From positions 1 to 64,000 of the forward strand of contig JAVJSI010000017.1 of assembly GCA_040219515.1 (NCBI GenBank): a stretch of DNA of 64,000 nucleotides, read 5' to 3'. The DNA is from Acidimicrobiales bacterium (lineage in GTDB: Bacteria; Actinomycetota; Acidimicrobiia; Acidimicrobiales; Aldehydirespiratoraceae). The notes beneath the pieces are model-generated. The model had not been told where the DNA came from. It saw only the letters and a program-made list of their open reading frames with translations, and did no database searches. Of this stretch, positions 59,386-64,000 are shown one piece after another (the first letter of the stretch is position 1; every line of letters starts with the position of its first letter). The position numbers were made by a program, and so were the translations under genes.

Positions 59386-61392
59386 ATGGCGATCACCGAA
59401 GAGCCCCTCGCACTGACAACGGGTGAAACCGCAGCCGCGGCCCGTCCGCTCGGCGCCCTCACCCGACCCCAGGGCGGCAACGGCTGGCGAGACTGGCTCA
59501 GCACCGTCGATCACAAGAAGATCGGCATCATGTACGGCGTCGCGGCCATGTTCTTCTTCGTCGTGGGCGGTATCGAAGCGCTGCTCATCCGCATCCAGCT
59601 GGCGGCCCCCGAGGGACAGTTCCTCTCGGCCGAGGTCTACAACCAGGTCTTCACGATGCACGGGGTCACGATGGTGTTCCTGTTCGTGATGCCGCTGGCC
59701 GCGGCCTTCGCGAACTACCTCATCCCGCTCCAGATCGGCGCCCGTGACGTGGCGTTCCCCCGTCTCAACGCCCTGTCCTTCTGGATCTGGCTGTCCGGCG
59801 CCATCTTCTTGAACACCTCGTGGTTCGTGGGCGGCGGAGGCGCCGACTGCGGCTGGTTCTGCTACTCGCCCAACAGCGGCGTGGCGTTCTCACCGAGCAA
59901 TGGCGTCGACTTCTACGCACTCGGCCTGCAGATCGCCGGCATCGCGTCGCTGATCGGTGCCATCAACCTGATCGTGACCGTGCTCAACATGCGGGCGCCC
60001 GGCATGTCGCTGTTCCGCATGCCGATGTTCACCTGGCTGATGCTCGTCACGCAGTTCCTGTTGCTCTTCGCCCTGCCGGTCATCACGGTGGCGCTCTTCC
60101 TGCTGATGTTCGATCGGCTCTTCGACGCCCAGTTCTTCAATCCGGAGACCGGCGGTGATCCACTGCTGTGGCAGCACTTGTTCTGGATCTTCGGTCACCC
60201 CGAGGTGTACATCATCATCCTGCCGAGCTTCGGCATCATCTCGGAGATCATCCCGACGTTCAGCCGCAAGCCCATCTTCGGCTATTCGTTCATGGTCTTC
60301 TCCGGCATCGCCATCGGCTTCATGGGCTGGGGCGTGTGGGCCCACCACATGTTCGTGTCGGGCATCGGACCGTTCTCGGTGGCCGCCTTCTCGCTCTCGA
60401 CGATGTTCATCGCCGTACCGACGGGCGTGAAGATCCTCAACTGGCTCGCCACGATGTGGGGCGGCAAGATCCGCCTCACCACCGCGATGCTCTACTCGGT
60501 CGGCGCCGTTGCGATGTTCACCATCGGCGGTGTGTCCGGCGTCACCCACGCCCTGGCGCCGGCCGACACCCAGCAGACCGACACCTACTACATCGTGGCC
60601 CACTTCCACTACGTGATCTTCGGTGGCGGCGTGCTCGGTCTGCTCGGTGGCCTGTACTTCTGGTTCCCGAAGATCTTCGGCTTCATGCTCAACGAGACCA
60701 TCGGCAAGGTCAATTTCTGGCTGATCCTGATCGGTTTCAACCTCACCTTCGGTCCGATGCACGTGCTCGGTCTCCAAGGCATGAGCCGCCGTATCGACAC
60801 CTACTCGCCAGGATTCGGTTTCGAGCTGTGGAACCTGGTCGCAACCATCGGTTCGTTCACCATCGCGGCCGGAATGCTCGTGCTCTTCTTCAACATCTGG
60901 AAGTCGAAGCGCGATGCCGCCGACCTCCCGGCCCCCGGACCCGACCCGTGGGACGCCCGCAGCCTCGAGTGGAGCGTTCCTTCGCCCACCCCCGAGCACA
61001 ACTTCGACACCGTTCCGGTGGTCGAGGGCGTCGACGAATGGTGGCATCGCAAGTACGGCTACGACGAGGACAAGCGCGTCGTTCGCATCGCCACGATCGA
61101 GGAAGCCGCCCAGGACGGCTCGGCCACAGGTGTGCACCTCCCGGCGCCGTCGTTCTGGCCGCTGGTGTTGGCTGCCGGACTGCCGCTCATCGGCTATGGC
61201 CTGATCTTCAACCTGTGGCTCTGTGTGATCGGTGGCGCCCTCACGGGCATCGCCATGTACTCGTGGGCCCTCGAACCCGTCGATGACCCTGACGCCGGGC
61301 ACGACGACCATCACGACGACGGTCACGACGACCCTGACGACGACCCTGAGCACGCAACCGCGGTCACCGCCGGCGCCGAAGGAGGCGAGTGA
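59386..61392 (+). CDS. ctaD: Cytochrome c oxidase subunit I (active)
   Basis: 668-residue catalytic subunit that reduces O2 to water and pumps protons. All ligands are present: His92 (TMHGVTMVF), His271 and Tyr275 in GHPEVY (the cross-linked His-Tyr), His320-His321 (WAHHMF), and His406/His408 (AHFHYV). About 14 membrane helices run to residue 610; the C-terminal tail (about 630-668) is extremely rich in His and Asp. GHPEVY with Glu indicates an A-type oxidase. It begins one base after the ctaC stop. It is the normal counterpart of the ligand-less homologue earlier in the operon. Confidence 0.97.
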   Translation: MAITEEPLALTTGETAAAARPLGALTRPQGGNGWRDWLSTVDHKKIGIMYGVAAMFFFVVGGIEALLIRIQLAAPEGQFLSAEVYNQVFTMHGVTMVFLFVMPLAAAFANYLIPLQIGARDVAFPRLNALSFWIWLSGAIFLNTSWFVGGGGADCGWFCYSPNSGVAFSPSNGVDFYALGLQIAGIASLIGAINLIVTVLNMRAPGMSLFRMPMFTWLMLVTQFLLLFALPVITVALFLLMFDRLFDAQFFNPETGGDPLLWQHLFWIFGHPEVYIIILPSFGIISEIIPTFSRKPIFGYSFMVFSGIAIGFMGWGVWAHHMFVSGIGPFSVAAFSLSTMFIAVPTGVKILNWLATMWGGKIRLTTAMLYSVGAVAMFTIGGVSGVTHALAPADTQQTDTYYIVAHFHYVIFGGGVLGLLGGLYFWFPKIFGFMLNETIGKVNFWLILIGFNLTFGPMHVLGLQGMSRRIDTYSPGFGFELWNLVATIGSFTIAAGMLVLFFNIWKSKRDAADLPAPGPDPWDARSLEWSVPSPTPEHNFDTVPVVEGVDEWWHRKYGYDEDKRVVRIATIEEAAQDGSATGVHLPAPSFWPLVLAAGLPLIGYGLIFNLWLCVIGGALTGIAMYSWALEPVDDPDAGHDDHHDDGHDDPDDDPEHATAVTAGAEGGE

Positions 61393-61394
61393 TC

Positions 61395-62024
61395 ATGGCA
61401 ACAGCCACGCTCGAGAGCCACGACACCCACGACGATCACGGCCACGGGACATCCACCGGCATCTCCAACACCAAGTTGGCCATGTGGACCTTCCTCGGGT
61501 CGGAATGCCTCCTCTTCGGTGGCCTGATCTCGACCTACCTGCTCTACAAGACCCGTCGCGGCCCCGGCCCCGACAACACCACGATCCCGACCGACATCTT
61601 CGACATCCCGTTCACCTCGGTGAGTTCGTTCGTGTTGCTCATGAGCTCGCTCACCATGGTGTTGGCGCTGTCGGCACTGACCCGGGGCGACAACCGGGCC
61701 ACCCGGGCGTGGCTGCTCACCACTGCGATGCTCGGTGGCGTCTTCATCGGCGGTCAGGTCTACGAATTCACCGCCTTCCTGCGCGAGGGAGTGGGCTTCA
61801 CCCACAACCCCGCCAGTTCGGCCTTCTACACGCTCACCGGCTTCCACGGCGTCCACGTGAGTCTCGGCATCGTCATGCTGATGTCGCTCGTCGTCGCCTC
61901 GAAGCAGGGAAAGCTCACCCCCAAGAACACCGAGACCGTCGAGGTCGTCGGCCTCTACTGGCACTTCGTGGATGTGGTGTGGATCTTCATCTTCACCGTC
62001 ATCTACCTCATCCCGACCGAGTAA
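61395..62024 (+). CDS. ctaE: Cytochrome c oxidase subunit III
   Basis: 209-residue membrane subunit with five helices after an N-terminal segment rich in His and Asp (ESHDTHDDHGHG). The conserved Glu is in GSECLLFGG, and GFHGVHVSLG and YWHFVDVVWIF are the family motifs. Subunit III stabilises proton uptake in subunit I. ATG 61395 follows GGAGGC; GTG 61389, overlapping the ctaD stop, is an alternative. The gap to ctaF is 13 bp. Confidence 0.94.
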   Translation: MATATLESHDTHDDHGHGTSTGISNTKLAMWTFLGSECLLFGGLISTYLLYKTRRGPGPDNTTIPTDIFDIPFTSVSSFVLLMSSLTMVLALSALTRGDNRATRAWLLTTAMLGGVFIGGQVYEFTAFLREGVGFTHNPASSAFYTLTGFHGVHVSLGIVMLMSLVVASKQGKLTPKNTETVEVVGLYWHFVDVVWIFIFTVIYLIPTE

Positions 62025-62037
62025 CGGAGCCCTGAAC

Positions 62038-62397
62038 ATGAGCGAAACCGTCACCGAGACCGCCACCGCCGAGGATGCAGCCGACGACGCGCACGAGGCG
62101 GGAGCCCACGAGCATCCGTCGGACTGGGCCTACATCAAGATCGCGCTCGTCCTCGCCGTGTTCACCACGATCGAGGTGCTGACCTACTTCGAGTCGGCCC
62201 TGCCGATCTTCGAGAACAACGCGGTCACGATCACGACACTGCTCGTGCTCATGGTCGTGAAGTTCTACCTCGTGGCCACGTGGTTCATGCACCTGAAGTT
62301 CGACAACCCGATCTTCGGCCGAATGTTCCTGGCCGGCCTCGTGCTGGCCACCGGCGTCTACATCATCGCGCTGAGCGCCTTCGAGTTCTGGGCCTGA
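62038..62397 (+). CDS. ctaF: Cytochrome c oxidase subunit IV (CtaF-like)
   Basis: 119 residues with three membrane helices (about 33-52, 61-82 and 96-116). The pattern HPSDWAYIKIALVLAVFT and VVKFYLVATWFMHLKFD is that of bacterial caa3/aa3 subunit IV (COX4_pro), a small structural subunit. The N-terminal 28 residues are acidic with several His. ATG 62038 follows CGGAGC. It ends 4 bp before ctaG. Confidence 0.88.
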   Translation: MSETVTETATAEDAADDAHEAGAHEHPSDWAYIKIALVLAVFTTIEVLTYFESALPIFENNAVTITTLLVLMVVKFYLVATWFMHLKFDNPIFGRMFLAGLVLATGVYIIALSAFEFWA

Positions 62398-62401
62398 TGT
62401 C

Positions 62402-63310
62402 ATGACGGCGAACCTCCTCGCCGCAAGTCCCTGGTCGTTCCAGCCGCACCCCGAGGTGTGGCTGCTCATCGCCGGCATCGTCGGGATGGGGTACTACGCC
62501 ACACGGTCGATCGGGCCGCTGGTGGTACCCGCAGGCGAGCCGGTGGTCACCACCGCCCAGAAGCGCTTCTTCGCCGTCGGCGTGATCCTCCTGTGGGTCG
62601 CCGCCGACTATCCGATGCACGACATCGCCGAGGAGTACCTCTACTCGGTGCACATGTTCCAGCACCTGCTCATCACCTTCATCGTGCCGCCGCTGCTGTT
62701 GCTGGCGATGCCCGAGTGGCTGGCCCGTCTCCTCATCCTCGACGGCGGTACCACTTCACGGGTCCTGCGGGTGCTCACCAAGCCCGTCGTGGCCGGGGTG
62801 ATCTTCAACATCTTCCAGATCCTCACGCACTGGGGCACGGTGGTGAACACGAGCGCCGACAACGGTCCGTTCCACTACATGATCCACCTGTGCATCTTCG
62901 GCGCCGCGCTGCTCATGTGGTTCCCGGTCCTCGGCCCGCTCAAGGAAGTCCAGATGAGCGAACCGGGAAAGCTCCTCTACCTCTTCCTCATGTCGATCGT
63001 GCCCACGGTCCCGGCCGGCTGGCTGACGTTCGCCGAGGGTGTCGTCTACGAGGCCTACGACACCGACACGAACCTCTGGGGCCTCAACCCGACCAATGAT
63101 CAACAGCTCGCCGGGGCGATCATGAAGGTCATCGGCGGCTTCTACCTCTGGGGCCTCATCGCCATCCGGTTCTTCCGCTACACCGCCACCCTTCGAGCGG
63201 CCGACTTCGAAGGCCGAAGGACCGCAGGTCGACTCACCTACTCCGATGTGGCGAAAGCCTTCGACGACGCCGGCGTCCCCCCACGCGAGCCCGAAATCGA
63301 GTCGAGTTAG
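62402..63310 (+). CDS. ctaG: Cytochrome c oxidase assembly protein, CtaG (caa3_CtaG) type
   Basis: 302-residue membrane protein with about seven helices. Conserved features of the caa3_CtaG family are DYPMHDIAEEYLYSVHMFQH, with several His and Asp in the membrane region, and ILTHWGTVVN plus FHYMIHLCIFGAALLMW. It is thought to help insert copper into CuB, and is unrelated to Cox11. It is the last gene of the operon; its tail is polar and charged. The 71-bp gap to serS holds nested inverted repeats. Confidence 0.88.
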   Translation: MTANLLAASPWSFQPHPEVWLLIAGIVGMGYYATRSIGPLVVPAGEPVVTTAQKRFFAVGVILLWVAADYPMHDIAEEYLYSVHMFQHLLITFIVPPLLLLAMPEWLARLLILDGGTTSRVLRVLTKPVVAGVIFNIFQILTHWGTVVNTSADNGPFHYMIHLCIFGAALLMWFPVLGPLKEVQMSEPGKLLYLFLMSIVPTVPAGWLTFAEGVVYEAYDTDTNLWGLNPTNDQQLAGAIMKVIGGFYLWGLIAIRFFRYTATLRAADFEGRRTAGRLTYSDVAKAFDDAGVPPREPEIESS

Positions 63311-63311
63311 C

Positions 63312-63362
63312 CACCTCCGCGGTGGTCACCCCGCCTCAATTTGACGGGGTTGGGGGGAGGTG
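63312..63362. terminator. Nested hairpins between ctaG and serS
   Basis: CACCTCC (63312-63318) pairs with GGAGGTG (63356-63362), enclosing ACCCCG/CGGGGT (63328-63333 with 63345-63350). Probably terminates the oxidase operon; no clear T-run. Confidence 0.45.
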
Positions 63363-63381
63363 AGGCGATACCGTCGTCGCC

Positions 63382-64000
63382 ATGCTCGACATCAGGCTGA
63401 TTCGTACCGATCCCGAGGCCGTCAAGGCGGCCATCGCGCGTCGCGGCGAGTCGACCTCCTCGATCGACGAGGTGATCGAGCTCGACACCCGGCTGCGGGC
63501 CATCGGTACCGAACGCGACGACATCCGGGCCGAGGTGAAGCAGCTCTCGAAGCAGGTGGGCGCACTGCACAAGGAGGGCAAGGCCGACGAGGCCGCCGAT
63601 CTGCAGGACACGAGCCGTGCACTGGGCGAGCGGGAGAAGTCGCTGTCCGACGCGGCCGACGAGCTCGGCGAGGCCATCCGCTCCCTGCTGCTCAACGTGT
63701 CGAACATGCCCTCGCCAGAGGCTCCCGACGGGCTCACCGAGGACGACAACGTCGAGCTGCGGGTGGAGGACTTCGATCCGGCTTCCTACGCCGAACACCA
63801 GCGGGTGCCCCACTGGGAGGTGGCCGAGGAGCTCGGCATCCTCGACGTCGACCGCGCCGTGCGCATGTCGGGCTCGATGTTCGTGATGTATCGCGGCGCC
63901 GGCGCCCGCCTGTTGCGAGCCCTGATCTCCTACGGCCTCGACCGGAATCGTGACGCCTTCGAAGAGGTGCGGCCGCCGACCGTCGTCAAGACCGAGACGA
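63382..64000 (+). CDS. serS: Seryl-tRNA synthetase, N-terminal part (runs off the window)
   Basis: The first 206 residues of a class II synthetase. The N-terminal tRNA-binding coiled coil (about 25-105) is preceded by MLDIRLIRTDPEAVKAAIARR. The start of the catalytic domain follows (HWEVAEELGILDVDRAVRMSG, here 21 residues in two parts HWEVAEELGILD and VDRAVRMSG; then RGAGARLLRALISYGLD). The sequence stops in ...RPPTVVKTET, before motifs 2 and 3. The ATG lies 7 nt after TACCGT, again a leaderless pattern. About 200 residues are missing beyond the window. Confidence 0.95.
   Translation, partial: MLDIRLIRTDPEAVKAAIARRGESTSSIDEVIELDTRLRAIGTERDDIRAEVKQLSKQVGALHKEGKADEAADLQDTSRALGEREKSLSDAADELGEAIRSLLLNVSNMPSPEAPDGLTEDDNVELRVEDFDPASYAEHQRVPHWEVAEELGILDVDRAVRMSGSMFVMYRGAGARLLRALISYGLDRNRDAFEEVRPPTVVKTET

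Overview
This is a GC-rich chromosomal stretch with frequent GTG starts, 4-bp ATGA/GTGA overlaps inside operons, and many genes whose start codon lies 6-9 nt after a TANNNT-like hexamer (apparent leaderless transcripts). The gene content points to Actinomycetota: an fhaA-fhaB-pstP-rodA-pbpA-pknB cluster facing a trpG/pabA gene, dnaK-grpE-dnaJ-hspR with HAIR-type operators, clpS next to a DUF2017 gene, EtfD, EgtB/EgtD, and a caa3-type oxidase with CtaF and CtaG. My best guess is class Acidimicrobiia; that class assignment is inference. I see no insertion sequence, phage or CRISPR array.

Layout. 1-2.1 kb: Flp pilin, pirin, hisA/priA, tRNA-Leu. 2.2-9.7 kb: the cell-envelope signalling and elongation operon, with two FHA proteins, the PP2C phosphatase, the SEDS glycosyltransferase, its class B PBP and the PASTA kinase. 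9.7-12.9 kb (minus): glutamine amidotransferase, a small membrane protein and the membrane Fe-S oxidoreductase EtfD. 13-15 kb: a winged-helix regulator followed by an ammonium transporter. 15.2-19 kb (minus): SulP transporter, a YgaP-like rhodanese and a CstB-like persulfide dioxygenase/rhodanese, a sulfur-handling operon. 19-23.6 kb: gpmA, a lipoprotein, an SDR and a secreted beta-helix protein. 23.7-27.8 kb: the DnaK chaperone operon with its repressor HspR. A GntR/membrane-protein pair, egtB-egtD (ergothioneine), a CNNM/CorC protein and clpB (with its own HAIR site) follow. 36-38.7 kb: two secreted proteins with Thr-rich linkers that appear to share a domain. 38.8-47.4 kb: purA, purB, pyrE, ACT-malic enzyme and an OYE-type reductase. 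47.4-52.2 kb: tRNA-Phe, tRNA-Asp, tRNA-Glu, a hotdog protein, PlsY-like, DegV and two PH-domain membrane proteins. 52.2-63.3 kb: DUF2017, clpS and ctaA on minus, then ctaB and the oxidase operon on plus. serS begins at 63.4 kb and runs off the end.

The most unusual part is the oxidase operon. Between ctaB and the normal ctaC-D-E-F-G genes lie three intact membrane-protein genes. The first is a full-length homologue of oxidase subunit I in which every heme and CuB histidine has been replaced. The second is a subunit III-like protein lacking the family's conserved Glu and His positions. The third is a 7-TM protein with a His/acid-rich tail. Together they look like a metal-free companion of the active oxidase, co-expressed with it.

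Other points of interest: a 32-bp-period duplication that creates an 11-codon ORF bridging clpS and DUF2017; a perfect palindrome over the promoter of the sulfur operon; a 7+7 inverted repeat in front of amt; and a short upstream ORF overlapping the start of egtB.
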